Shown here: piece by piece, positions 1-7,098 of the stretch
Layout of the letters: each line of letters begins with the position of its first letter
Position numbering within the stretch: the first letter of the stretch is position 1
Notes under the pieces: generated by a model
What the model was told of the DNA's origin: nothing
What the model saw: the letters and a program-made list of their open reading frames with translations, nothing else
Databases searched by the model: none
Assembly (NCBI GenBank): GCA_964440345.1
Contig: CAYTSA010000078.1
Location: 1-18,378 of the forward strand
Source: CAYTSA01 sp964440345
GTDB lineage: Bacteria; Desulfobacterota; Desulfovibrionia; Desulfovibrionales; Desulfovibrionaceae
DNA: 18,378 nucleotides
Direction: 5' to 3'
Made by a program: the position numbers and the translations under genes

Positions 1-34
1 TCGTGCTGCGACTCGGGGAAGTGGTCTGTGGCAT
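1..34 (-). CDS. 5' end of an unidentified leftward gene (partial)
   Basis: Only the first 11 codons lie in the window (MPQTTSPSRST), starting at the ATG whose complement is 32-34, so the function cannot be told. The start is supported by a strong ribosome binding site (AGGAGG, complement at 43-48) eight bases upstream and by a near-consensus promoter directly before it. The rest of the gene is to the left of the window. The N-terminus is rich in Ser, Thr and Pro and shows no signal peptide in the part seen. Confidence 0.6.
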   Translation of the reverse strand, partial: MPQTTSPSRST

Positions 35-54
35 GGTCAAATCCTCCTGCCCGA

Positions 55-83
55 AACATAAGGCTTACGGACCACTCTGTCAA
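55..83 (-). promoter_or_regulatory. Sigma-70 type promoter of the leftward gene at 1-34
   Basis: Read leftward, TTGACA (78-83, perfect -35) is followed after exactly 17 bases by TATGTT (55-60, -10). Transcription would start near position 48, so the AGGAGG would sit at the very 5' end of the mRNA. A perfect 10-bp palindrome, TGTGCGCACA (89-98), lies just upstream of the -35 and could be an operator or activator site. Confidence 0.6.
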
Positions 84-145
84 TACATTGTGCGCACATA
101 CACCTCCTCTTCTTGATGACGAGTAACGGACGTCCCGCTACTACC

Positions 146-377
146 CTGATCCACCGCCTAAAAATTAAAAATCACGTTACGTTCGGAAAACCAAACAAAT
201 AGAATGCGTTTGCAAGCACAAATCTTTCGCCAGCGAGGCGCGTCGCGGTTGTGTCCATATAATGCTGTAAATTCAGGTTGAGGCCTGAGGCAACTCCTCC
301 CTGACCTGTAGCCGGGTTGCCTGGCCTGCGCCGCCAGGTGGTGGATGTAGGACGACATCCCCCTTGCTTGTGAAGCG
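146..377. repeat. Dispersed element of about 235 bp, left copy
   Basis: This stretch aligns in the same orientation with 17985-18228. Block A (173-238) matches 18020-18085 at 57 of 66 positions by my count. Block B (291-331) matches 18146-18186 at 37 of 41. The centre between them is poorly conserved and differs in length. Both copies begin with CTGATCCACCG plus an A/T-rich run and end near AAGCG. GCCTGG (319-324) can pair with CCAGGT (334-339), and the right copy keeps this pairing despite base changes. The element ends 15 bases before the fic start. Small reading frames inside are not kept in the same frame in the two copies, so it looks non-coding: a structured RNA or an old MITE-like repeat. 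Confidence 0.75.
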
Positions 378-391
378 ATTAGGAAGGACAA

Positions 392-1518
392 ATGCCTCGA
401 TACATCTGGCAGCTACCCCAGCGGCCCATTCCCGAATGGAATGCGCGGCAGCTCCTGCGGCCTTTGGCCGACTGCCGCCGGCGACAGGGAACCCTCCTGG
501 CCAAGCTGGCTGGCATTGGCTTGGAAGACAGCCTCAGGGCCCAGGCGCAATCTCTTGAGGAAGATGTGGTCCAAACAGCGGCCATTGAAGGGGAGCGCCT
601 GGACCGCGAGCAGGTGCGCTTATCGGTGGCCGTGCATCTTGGCCTGAACCAAGGCGGGCTGCGCCCGGCGGATCGGGCCACCGACGGCCTGGTCATGGTG
701 CTGCTGGACGCCACCCAAAACCATGTACAACCCCTGACGGCGGAGCGTCTGTGTGGCTGGCAGGCCGCGCTGTTCCTCTCGGGTTATTCCGGCCTCAGCC
801 GCATCGTCACCGGGGCATGGCGTGAAAAGCCCATGCAGGTGGTCTCCGGCCCATTGGAGCGGCGCCGGGTGCATTTCGACGCTCCGCCGCCCGAGAGAAT
901 CGACGCGGAGATGGAGTCATTCCTATCCTGGTGGAAGGAGAGCCGACCCCCCTGGACGACATCCTGCGCGCCGGGCTGGCGCATCTGCGCTTTGTTACCA
1001 TCCACCCCTTCGATGATGGCAACGGCCGCCTGGCCCGCACCCTGACCGACATGGCCCTGGCCCAAGACGAGAACCTTCCCGCACGTTACTACAGCCTTTC
1101 CGCCCAGATCATGTACGAGCGCAACAGCTACTACGATGTTCTGGAGCGCACCCAGAAAGGCGATGGTGATGCAACCCAATGGCTCCTGTGGTTCCTGGAG
1201 CGCGTGGACCGGGCCATGGCGGTCGCCGAGCGGACCATCGCCAAGGCGCCGCTCAAGGCCGAGTTCTGGCGGCGGCACACGACCACCCCGCTCAACGTGC
1301 GTCAACGCAAAGTGGTCAATCGCCTCCTGGACGCCGGTCCGGAGGATTTGGGCGGCGGATTCGAAGGTGGGCTCACCAACCGCAAATACCTGGGCATGAC
1401 CAAAACCTCGCGGACCACAGCCTATCGTGAACTGGCCGATCTGGTGGCCAAGGACATCCTGCGGCCACGGGAGGGAAGGGGACGCGGCGCGGCCTATGAT
1501 CTGGTTTGGCCGAAGTGA
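392..1518 (+). pseudogene. Fic family protein (probable AMPylase), frameshifted
   Basis: Fic enzymes usually transfer AMP to a hydroxyl of a target protein. The N-terminal part (frame from ATG 392, RBS AGGAAGGA at 381) begins with a YIWQ-type segment typical of the DUF4172 domain found in front of Fic, and carries a class II inhibitory motif TAAIEGE at residues 62-68. The Fic signature HPFDDGNGRLAR is intact (H205 in the joined protein), but it lies in another frame that is open to 1518. A C-terminal winged-helix-like segment follows. The switch falls at a run of six C (947-952): one extra C would join the frames as ...KESRPPLDDILRAG..., exactly what the family shows, giving about 375 residues. 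It may be a real mutation, a phase-variable tract or a sequencing error. Catalytic and inhibitory motifs are both intact, so the loss looks recent or artificial. Confidence 0.85.
947..952 (+). other. C6 tract at the fic frameshift point
   Basis: Six consecutive C in GA-C6-TGG mark the only place where the two fic frames join into a sensible protein. Downstream codons are in frame 1 and upstream codons in frame 2, so one base is missing relative to an open gene. Homopolymer slippage, in the cell or in sequencing, is the simplest cause. Confidence 0.7.
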
Positions 1519-1537
1519 CCAGCAAGCGCTTCATTAT

Positions 1538-1559
1538 AGCATTTAACGATTGAAATGCT
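1538..1559. terminator. Hairpin between the convergent fic and antitoxin genes
   Basis: AGCATTT (1538-1544) pairs perfectly with AAATGCT (1553-1559) around an 8-base loop, 19 bases after the fic stop. There is no T run on either side, so it would be a weak intrinsic terminator at best. Its place between convergent reading frames is the main support. Confidence 0.3.
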
Positions 1560-1598
1560 CTAGATGAAACGATTAAAGATAGATAGCACGATTCTTTC

Positions 1599-1643
1599 TT
1601 AAACGCGGACCGCATCCTCAGTCAACATTACCTCGAAAGCCAT
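1599..1643 (-). pseudogene. Remnant of a RelE/ParE-type toxin (14 codons)
   Basis: The ATG overlaps the antitoxin stop as TAATG, the usual coupling in type II toxin-antitoxin pairs. It reads MAFEVMLTEDAVRV and then stops at TAA (1599-1601). The start resembles the N-terminus of RelE/ParE-family toxins, which often read like M-x-[YF]-x-V-x-L-T-x-x-A-x-x-D. Nothing like the rest of such a toxin follows in any frame before the fic gene. The toxin has therefore been lost, probably by deletion. The family call rests on 14 residues and on position. Confidence 0.5.
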
Positions 1644-1918
1644 TAACGGCTCCCCGCCCGCTCCCGCAGACTCTGGATTGCTTCTTCAGCCGGTTGAACC
1701 TTGCCGTCCGCGATCTGGCGGTTTCCGAGCGCCAGAATCTTAAGCATCGCCAAGACTTCTTTGGTCTGCTCGTAACTGGCGATGTCCTGAATGACCGCCT
1801 TGGCCCCGCCGTTCTGTGTAATGACCTGCGGCTGGCCCTGCTCGGGAAGGCTGCCCACGATCTCGGCGGCATGGGCCTTGAGATAGCTGATCGGCTTGAT
1901 CTGGCTTGAAAATTTCAT
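1643..1918 (-). CDS. Phd/YefM family antitoxin (orphan)
   Basis: This is a 91-residue protein of the usual length for the family. The N-terminal half has the Phd/YefM look (MKFSSQIKPISYLKAHAAEI, then QPQVITQNGGAKAVIQDIASYEQ), which in this family folds into the DNA-binding dimer. The C-terminal half (EVLAMLKILALGNRQIADGK...) would be the flexible part that wraps the toxin. Such proteins neutralise a RelE/ParE or Doc toxin and repress their own promoter. Here the toxin frame that overlaps the stop is cut to 14 codons, so the antitoxin is orphaned. The Shine-Dalgarno is weak, but a good promoter lies upstream. Convergent with fic. Confidence 0.85.
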   Translation of the reverse strand: MKFSSQIKPISYLKAHAAEIVGSLPEQGQPQVITQNGGAKAVIQDIASYEQTKEVLAMLKILALGNRQIADGKVQPAEEAIQSLRERAGSR

Positions 1919-1948
1919 GGGTAACGCCGCGGTGGATTGTTAAGACCA

Positions 1949-1977
1949 AATATAGTCCGCAATCGGGTCACTGCCAA
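1949..1977 (-). promoter_or_regulatory. Promoter of the antitoxin gene with possible operator
   Basis: Read leftward, TTGGCA (1972-1977) and TATATT (1949-1954) are 17 bases apart, each one base off consensus. The imperfect palindrome GACCAAATATAGTC (1944-1957) covers the -10. This is where a Phd/YefM autorepressor would bind. The operator call is an inference. Confidence 0.55.
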
Positions 1978-2092
1978 GCGTGATCTTTTGAAATAATCAC
2001 ACCCCAGGTAACGAGATAAAAAGCAATGTCGTGTTATTGTGTTGGAGAGGCTGCGAGATGTTTTGCACTGAAAGAAAATCATAAGCTTATTC

Positions 2093-2236
2093 CTATCGAG
2101 CAGAGAGCAAACTACGAGGAGAGGCATGTTCCCTCCGACAGGAAAACGCTTGGAGATAGTTTTTTTGTTGCGGAGGCGAAAACGCGATCCTGCCCCTTGC
2201 CGTGGGCCGCAGCAGGCGCAGACTGCTCTTGCTCAT
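2093..2236 (-). CDS. Possible small basic protein, 47 residues
   Basis: A leftward ATG (complement 2234-2236) has a good ribosome binding site, GGGAGG, six bases upstream and opens 47 codons rich in Ser, Arg and Leu (starts MSKSSLRLLRPTARG). I do not recognise it. It has no membrane segment and no known motif. The ribosome binding site lies in the loop and stem of a perfect 7-bp hairpin (2238-2267). Low confidence: short frames with a chance AGGAGG-like site are common. Confidence 0.2.
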   Translation of the reverse strand: MSKSSLRLLRPTARGRIAFSPPQQKNYLQAFSCRREHASPRSLLSAR

Positions 2237-2349
2237 GATGCGCCTCCCTGGTGATCTTGTGGCGCATATTGCAACAGGCAAGGCTGAAGCCAAAAATAGC
2301 TCGCAGGCGTCGCAGCGCTACGTCAAAAGTCATTATTTTTCGCCAAATC

Positions 2350-2381
2350 GCAGCATGCTGCAGTTATGATCAAATGCAGCA
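2350..2381. promoter_or_regulatory. Overlapping palindromes, candidate operator of the lactate operon
   Basis: GCAGCATGCTGC (2350-2361) is a perfect palindrome. Its right half, TGCTGCA (2356-2362), is repeated inverted as TGCAGCA (2375-2381) after 12 bases. Three related half-sites 250-280 bases before lctP look like a binding site for a dimeric regulator. I do not know which one. Confidence 0.35.
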
Positions 2382-2630
2382 GACAGTTAGAGAGTGACAG
2401 ACCCTGGTTTATCTGCACCGTATTTTCTGATACGCTACAAAGAGTACTCACGCTTGAGTGAAGCAGCTAAATATTCCTGGCCGTTACTGTTGGAGGAGCC
2501 CTGCGGCGAAAGCCGGACCAGTAAGAATGCATGCCGCACATCCGGCAGTTTGAACTGGAAGCATTGGAGTACCTAGCGCGTCCCTGCCGACACCGCAGGA
2601 GGCGGCAAAACCTCCGGGGGGTAATCTATT

Positions 2631-4331
2631 ATGTCCATAGCAGTCTTGGCAATTTTTGCGTTTATTCCCATTCTTCTGGCCCTTATTCTCATGGTGGGCT
2701 TTCGCTGGCCCGCCACCAAGGCCATGCCGTTGGCCTGGCTGGTGAGCGCCATTGTCGGCGTTGCCGTGTGGGACATGAGCTTAAGCTTTGTGCTCGCCGC
2801 CACGCTCAACGGCTTTGGCGGCGCCGTCAACGTGCTCATCATCGTTTTTGGCGCCATTCTCATCCTCTACACCCTGCGAGACTCCGGAGGCATGGAGACC
2901 ATCAACTACGGGTTTCACGGCCTCAGCCAGGACAGGCGGGTGCAGATGATCATCATTGCCGGCGTCTTTGCCGCTTTTCTGGAAGGCGCGGCCGGGTTTG
3001 GCACGCCTGCGGCCATTGCAGCGCCCTTGTTGCTCTGCCTGGGCTTTCCTCCCCTGGCCGCGGCCATCGTCTGCCTGGTGCTGAACTCCTACCCGGTCAC
3101 TTTCGGCGCGGTGGGCACGCCCGTCTGGTTCGGTTTCCGTCCGCTTGAGCCCAAGGTGACAGCAGCCATGACCGCCAATCCAGACCTGCCCTTTTCGACC
3201 ATGGCTCAATTCTATTCCATTATTGGCGAATGGGCGGCGGTGATCCACACCCCGATGATTTACATTTTACCGCTGTTCATGCTTGGCTTCATCACCCGCT
3301 TTTTCGGGCCGGAGCGGTCCTGGAAAAAAGGGTTTGGCGCCTGGAAATTTTCGGTATTCGCCTCCACCTGCTTTGCCGTGCCCTACCTGCTCACTGCATT
3401 TCTTTTCGGCGAGGAGTTTCCATCGCTGCTGGGCGGCCTCATCGGTCTGGCCCTGGTGGTCTGGGGCGCCAACAAGAAGCTGTTCTTCCCCAAAGACCAT
3501 TGGGACTTCGGCCCGCAGGAGCATTGGACCCCAGAATGGACTGGAGAGATCAAGGCCACTGAAACCTGCGACTTCAAGCCAAGCATGAGCCAGGCCAAGG
3601 CCTGGACGCCTTACATACTCATAGGCGCCATTCTGGTGCTTACACGGGTGACCTTTCTGCCTTTTAAATCCATACTCACCTCAGACGCGGTAAAGATATC
3701 CATACCGGACATCCTGGGCTACGAAACGGTGGATTTTAGCATGGTTCCCCTATATCTGCCTGGGATTATTCCGTTTATTTTGGTGGCTATACTGACTATT
3801 TTCATCCATAATATGAAGATGGAGAAGGTGAAAGAAGCGTGGCGCGATTCCATCAAGCGGATGAAGAACCCGGCCATAGCTCTATTTTTCGCGGTGGCGC
3901 TGGTGGAAATATTCAAACAATCAGCGCACAACGATATTGGCGCGCCGTCCATGCCGCTTTCTCTGGCTGAGGCCACTGCCGCCATGGCTGGCGGCGCATG
4001 GCCTTTGCTAGCCTCTTTTGTGGGCGCGCTTGGCTCCTTCATCACTGGCTCCAACACTGTTTCCGACTTACTCTTTGCCGAATTCCAGTGGGGCGTTGCC
4101 CAGACCATGGGCTTGCCGCGACAGATCATCGTGGCGCTGCAGGCCGTGGGAGGCGCCATGGGCAATATGGTCTGCATCCACAACATTGTGGCTGTGTCGG
4201 CCACAGTGGGGCTGGTCGGCATGGAGGGCGTCATCCTCAAGCGCAACGCCATCCCGCTCCTGGTTTATGGCTTGGTGGTGGGCGTCATTGGCTTGGCTTT
4301 CTCCTACGTGCTCTTCCCGGGGGCATTCTAA
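2631..4331 (+). CDS. lctP: L-lactate permease (LctP/LldP family)
   Basis: This 566-residue integral membrane protein has about a dozen hydrophobic segments and the usual length for the lactate permease family. It imports L- and D-lactate, and often glycolate, with protons. Conserved segments include EGAAGFGTPAAI at residues 118-129 and GSNTVSDLLF near 473. The N-terminus is a hydrophobic helix that serves as a membrane anchor, not a cleaved signal. ATG 2631 follows a G6 run at 2616-2621 that can serve as ribosome binding site. It is the first gene of a rightward series of lactate-oxidation genes, and the next gene starts 22 bases after its stop. Apart from the structured leader I see no direct sign of how it is regulated. 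Confidence 0.95.
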   Translation: MSIAVLAIFAFIPILLALILMVGFRWPATKAMPLAWLVSAIVGVAVWDMSLSFVLAATLNGFGGAVNVLIIVFGAILILYTLRDSGGMETINYGFHGLSQDRRVQMIIIAGVFAAFLEGAAGFGTPAAIAAPLLLCLGFPPLAAAIVCLVLNSYPVTFGAVGTPVWFGFRPLEPKVTAAMTANPDLPFSTMAQFYSIIGEWAAVIHTPMIYILPLFMLGFITRFFGPERSWKKGFGAWKFSVFASTCFAVPYLLTAFLFGEEFPSLLGGLIGLALVVWGANKKLFFPKDHWDFGPQEHWTPEWTGEIKATETCDFKPSMSQAKAWTPYILIGAILVLTRVTFLPFKSILTSDAVKISIPDILGYETVDFSMVPLYLPGIIPFILVAILTIFIHNMKMEKVKEAWRDSIKRMKNPAIALFFAVALVEIFKQSAHNDIGAPSMPLSLAEATAAMAGGAWPLLASFVGALGSFITGSNTVSDLLFAEFQWGVAQTMGLPRQIIVALQAVGGAMGNMVCIHNIVAVSATVGLVGMEGVILKRNAIPLLVYGLVVGVIGLAFSYVLFPGAF

Positions 4332-4353
4332 ACACACAACCAGTGAGGGAATC

Positions 4354-5754
4354 ATGCCTGACGAGACCATCATACAAAAATTCGCTGAAATTGTCGGTCC
4401 AGACAACGTCATGACTCGCGAGGCGGATTTGCGCTCTTACGCGTACGACGCCGCTGTGCTGGAGACCAAATCTCCCATCCTGGTTGTCCGTCCTGAAAAC
4501 ACTGACCAGATTGGACCCATTGTGGCGCTGTGCTACGAGGAAGGGCTGGCCGTAACCCCCAGGGGAGCCGGCACCAACCTCAGCGGCGGGACCATTCCCT
4601 CAGAGAACGCCATAGTGCTGCTCACCAATGGGCTCACGCGGATCATCGAAATCAACGAAGAAGACCTCTACGCCGTGGTGGAGCCCGGAGTGGTCACCGC
4701 CCAGTTCGCGGCTGAGGTCGCCAAGCGCGGTCTTTTCTATCCGCCGGACCCGGGCAGCCAAGCTGTTTCCACCTTGGGAGGCAACGTGGCCGAAAACGCT
4801 GGAGGCCTGCGCGGCTTGAAATACGGCGTGACCAAAGACTACGTCATGGGCGTGGATTTCTTCGACAGCCAGGGCCGGCTGGTCAAGGCTGGCTCCCGTA
4901 CGGTCAAGTGCGCCACGGGCGTGAACCTGGGCGCGCTGATGGTGGGCTCGGAAGGGACCTTGGGCGTTATGAAGGAAATCGTGCTCAAACTCATTCCCCC
5001 GCCCAAAGCCAGCAAGGCCATGATGGCCCAGTTCAGCCAAGTGGATAAAGCCTCTGAGGCTGTGGCCGCCATCATTGCAGCCAAGATTGTGCCTTGCACG
5101 CTGGAGTTCCTGGATAACGCCACCATCCGCTACGTGGAGGACTTTCGCAAGGTGGGTCTGCCTGTGGACGCCGGCGCCATACTGCTCATCGAAGTGGACG
5201 GTCACCCAGCCCAAGTGGAGGAGGACGCCGCCAAAGTCGCGGACATCTGCAAAAAGGTGGGCGCCACAGCAGTGAACACGGCCCAGAGCGAGGAGGAGCG
5301 CGCCAATCTGTGGCAGGCCCGGCGCGACGCTCTGCCCGCTCTGGCCCGGGCTAAACCCACCACAGTGCTGGAGGACGCCACCGTGCCCCGCAGCAAAATT
5401 CCGGAAATGGTCCGGGCCATCAACGCCATTGCCGCCAAATACAAGATTGACATCGGCACCTTCGGCCACGCTGGAGACGGCAATCTGCACCCCACCATTC
5501 TGACCGACAAACGGGACAAGGAAGAGTTCAAACGGGTGGAGCAGGCAATTGATGAAATATTCGACGTCGCCTTGTCCATGCACGGCACCTTGTCCGGCGA
5601 GCACGGCATTGGCCTGGCCAAAGCCAAGTGGCTGGAAAAGGAGACCTCGCCGGCGACCATAGACTACATCCGGGCAGTGAAACGGGCCGTGGACCCCAAA
5701 ATGATCCTGAACCCCGGCAAGATTATCAGCGTCACCGGGGCGGGAGGCGCATGA
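4354..5754 (+). CDS. FAD-linked D-lactate dehydrogenase (GlcD family)
   Basis: This 466-residue enzyme of the FAD_binding_4 / FAD-oxidase_C family oxidises D-lactate (or glycolate) to pyruvate (or glyoxylate). The FAD-binding part shows PRGAGTNLSGG near residues 69-79 and GSEGTLGV near 208. The C-terminal cap shows GHAGDGNLH (about 371-379) and LSGEHGIG (about 413-420), whose histidines are typical of the family. An upstream extension of the frame into lctP exists, but ATG 4354 is preferred: GAGGG lies six bases before it and the protein then begins where family members do. The stop overlaps the next ATG (ATGA), which indicates coupling with the Fe-S partner. The position corresponds to the GlcD-like D-lactate dehydrogenase next to the permease in Desulfovibrio vulgaris. 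D-lactate over glycolate is inferred from context. Confidence 0.93.
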   Translation: MPDETIIQKFAEIVGPDNVMTREADLRSYAYDAAVLETKSPILVVRPENTDQIGPIVALCYEEGLAVTPRGAGTNLSGGTIPSENAIVLLTNGLTRIIEINEEDLYAVVEPGVVTAQFAAEVAKRGLFYPPDPGSQAVSTLGGNVAENAGGLRGLKYGVTKDYVMGVDFFDSQGRLVKAGSRTVKCATGVNLGALMVGSEGTLGVMKEIVLKLIPPPKASKAMMAQFSQVDKASEAVAAIIAAKIVPCTLEFLDNATIRYVEDFRKVGLPVDAGAILLIEVDGHPAQVEEDAAKVADICKKVGATAVNTAQSEEERANLWQARRDALPALARAKPTTVLEDATVPRSKIPEMVRAINAIAAKYKIDIGTFGHAGDGNLHPTILTDKRDKEEFKRVEQAIDEIFDVALSMHGTLSGEHGIGLAKAKWLEKETSPATIDYIRAVKRAVDPKMILNPGKIISVTGAGGA

Positions 5755-7073
5755 CCATGTCCGAGATCAAACAACTCGCCTCCATGCTCCAGGAGCTTGA
5801 CGACCAGATGGTCGCCTGCATGAAGTGCGGCATGTGTCAGTCTGTGTGCCCCGTTTTCGCTGAGACCCTGCGCGAAGCCGACGTGACCCGGGGAAAGATA
5901 GCCCTGGTGGAAGACCTTTCCAGGGAAATGGTCAAAGACGTCGAGGGCGTAAAGGAGAGCCTGAACAAATGCCTCCTGTGCGGCTCCTGCGCGGCCAACT
6001 GCCCCAGCGGCGTCAACGTCATGGACATCTTTCTCAAGGCCCGAGCCATAGTGAACGGCTACATGGGGCTCTCTCAGGCCAAAAAAGCCGTTTTCCGCCA
6101 GATGCTTACCCGGCCCGGTCTGCTGGACAAACTGACAGACACTGCCTCCAAGTTTCAGGGGTTCTTTTCCAAGCCGGTGGGGGGCGCCCAGGGAACCTCC
6201 TGCGCCAAGTACGCCATAGGCGGGCTGGAGGACCGGCACTTCAAAGGCTTGGCCAAGGACCCGTTCCACAAGCGCCATACTTTCCCGCTGGACACCGGCC
6301 GGGGGGAATCAGGCAAGCGCGTGCTCTTCTTTCCAGGCTGCGTCATCGACAAGGTGTTCCCTAAAGTCGCCGAATCTGTACTTGCCGCGCTGGAACATCA
6401 CGGCGTGGGCGTCGTTGTTCCCAAGGGCATGGCCTGTTGCGGCATTCCGGCCCTTTCCTCGGGCGATGCAGAGGCCTTCGCCCGGCTGGCGCAAATCAAT
6501 CTGAAGGTGATGCAGGAGCACAGCTTCGACTTCATCGTCACCGCCTGCGCCACGTGCTCGGCCACCATCCACGAGTTCTGGCCCAAGCACTTAAAGGGAC
6601 TGGACCCGGCAGCCATGAACGCAGTACAAACCCTCTCCGCCAAGACCATGGACGTGAGCGCATTTCTGGTGGACGTGCTGGCCGTGGACACTGAGGTGGA
6701 CAAGGGCCACGGTCCTACATCCACCTGGCACGACCCCTGCCACCTGAAAAAGTCCCTTGGCGTTGCAGCCCAACCCCGCAAACTGCTGCAAATCTGCTCT
6801 TCCCAGTTCGTGGAAATGGCCGAAGCCGACCGCTGCTGCGGCTCAGGCGGCAGCTTCACTTTTTACCATTACGATGTTTCTAGAAAAATAGGCGATAGAA
6901 AGGCGCAGAACATTATCAACGCCAATTCAGAAGTGGCGGCTACAGGCTGCCCGGCCTGCATGATGCAACTCAACGACGCTCTTTCCCGGGCCAAAAGTCC
7001 GGTCAAGGTGCGCCACGTAATGGAATTGTACGCTGAATCCCTGGAGCGCCAGAAGGAGCCGGCGGCAACGTAA
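5751..7073 (+). CDS. Fe-S subunit of the D-lactate dehydrogenase (GlcF-like)
   Basis: This 440-residue cytoplasmic protein carries electrons away from the GlcD-like flavoprotein. Two ferredoxin-type motifs are seen: CMKCGMCQSVCP from residue 23 and CLLCGSCAANCP from about 74. Two CCG (cysteine-rich) domains follow: FFPGC near 193, ACCGIP near 228 and CATC near 266; then DPCHLKK near 328, RCCGSGG near 362 and CPAC near 401. Length and order match GlcF and its relatives, in which CCG domains bind further Fe-S clusters or contact a membrane partner. The start overlaps the stop of the preceding gene. ATG 5757 is an alternative start two codons later. There is no membrane segment of its own and no GlcE-like gene nearby. 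Confidence 0.92.
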   Translation: MTMSEIKQLASMLQELDDQMVACMKCGMCQSVCPVFAETLREADVTRGKIALVEDLSREMVKDVEGVKESLNKCLLCGSCAANCPSGVNVMDIFLKARAIVNGYMGLSQAKKAVFRQMLTRPGLLDKLTDTASKFQGFFSKPVGGAQGTSCAKYAIGGLEDRHFKGLAKDPFHKRHTFPLDTGRGESGKRVLFFPGCVIDKVFPKVAESVLAALEHHGVGVVVPKGMACCGIPALSSGDAEAFARLAQINLKVMQEHSFDFIVTACATCSATIHEFWPKHLKGLDPAAMNAVQTLSAKTMDVSAFLVDVLAVDTEVDKGHGPTSTWHDPCHLKKSLGVAAQPRKLLQICSSQFVEMAEADRCCGSGGSFTFYHYDVSRKIGDRKAQNIINANSEVAATGCPACMMQLNDALSRAKSPVKVRHVMELYAESLERQKEPAAT

Positions 7074-7098
7074 CGCCGCACAGACACAAGGAGCAGAG

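Larger units (their letters stand above)
1919..2630. other. Long intergenic region upstream of the lactate operon
   Basis: About 700 bases hold no gene I can secure. I see inverted repeats: GTGAT/ATCAC (1980-1984 with 1996-2000); ATGCGCC/GGCGCAT (2238-2244 with 2261-2267); a 12-bp palindrome GCAGCATGCTGC (2350-2361) overlapping TGCTGCA/TGCAGCA (2356-2362 with 2375-2381); and ACTCA/TGAGT (2446-2450 with 2455-2459). From about 2500 the sequence becomes GC-rich with small hairpins (CGGC-GAAA-GCCG at 2504-2515; TGCCG/CGGCA at 2532-2547), which suggests a structured 5' leader for lctP. No convincing sigma-70 or sigma-54 promoter could be fixed by eye. Confidence 0.5.

Noticed and set aside
37..99. 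20-codon leader frame (starts MCAQCIDRVV) just before the gene at 1-34
   Set aside because: It overlaps the -35 and -10 of the strong promoter, so the transcript from that promoter would not contain it.
258..263. Perfect TATAAT as a promoter for fic
   Set aside because: No -35 at the right distance, and the sequence is not kept in the right copy of the element.
158..391. Leftward frame of 77 codons in the left element, and its counterpart at 18010-18210
   Set aside because: The two translations agree only in part and shift frame relative to each other between blocks A and B. Base changes fall on all codon positions. This is non-coding repeat sequence read as protein.
392..1918. Fic protein and Phd-like antitoxin as a Doc/Phd toxin-antitoxin pair
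   Set aside because: The genes are convergent, the Fic protein has its own inhibitory motif and is far longer than Doc, and the antitoxin overlaps the stub of a different toxin type.
2026..2238. Rightward frame of 70 codons upstream of lctP
   Set aside because: No ribosome binding site and a composition unlike its neighbours.
2461..2630. Sigma-54 promoter before lctP, as might be expected for a lactate operon
   Set aside because: Several GG...GC pairs were tried, but none has the 10-base spacing of the -24/-12 elements.
4600..5604. Long leftward frame (334 codons) opposite the D-lactate dehydrogenase
   Set aside because: Shadow of a GC-rich gene. The rightward frame has full family motifs.
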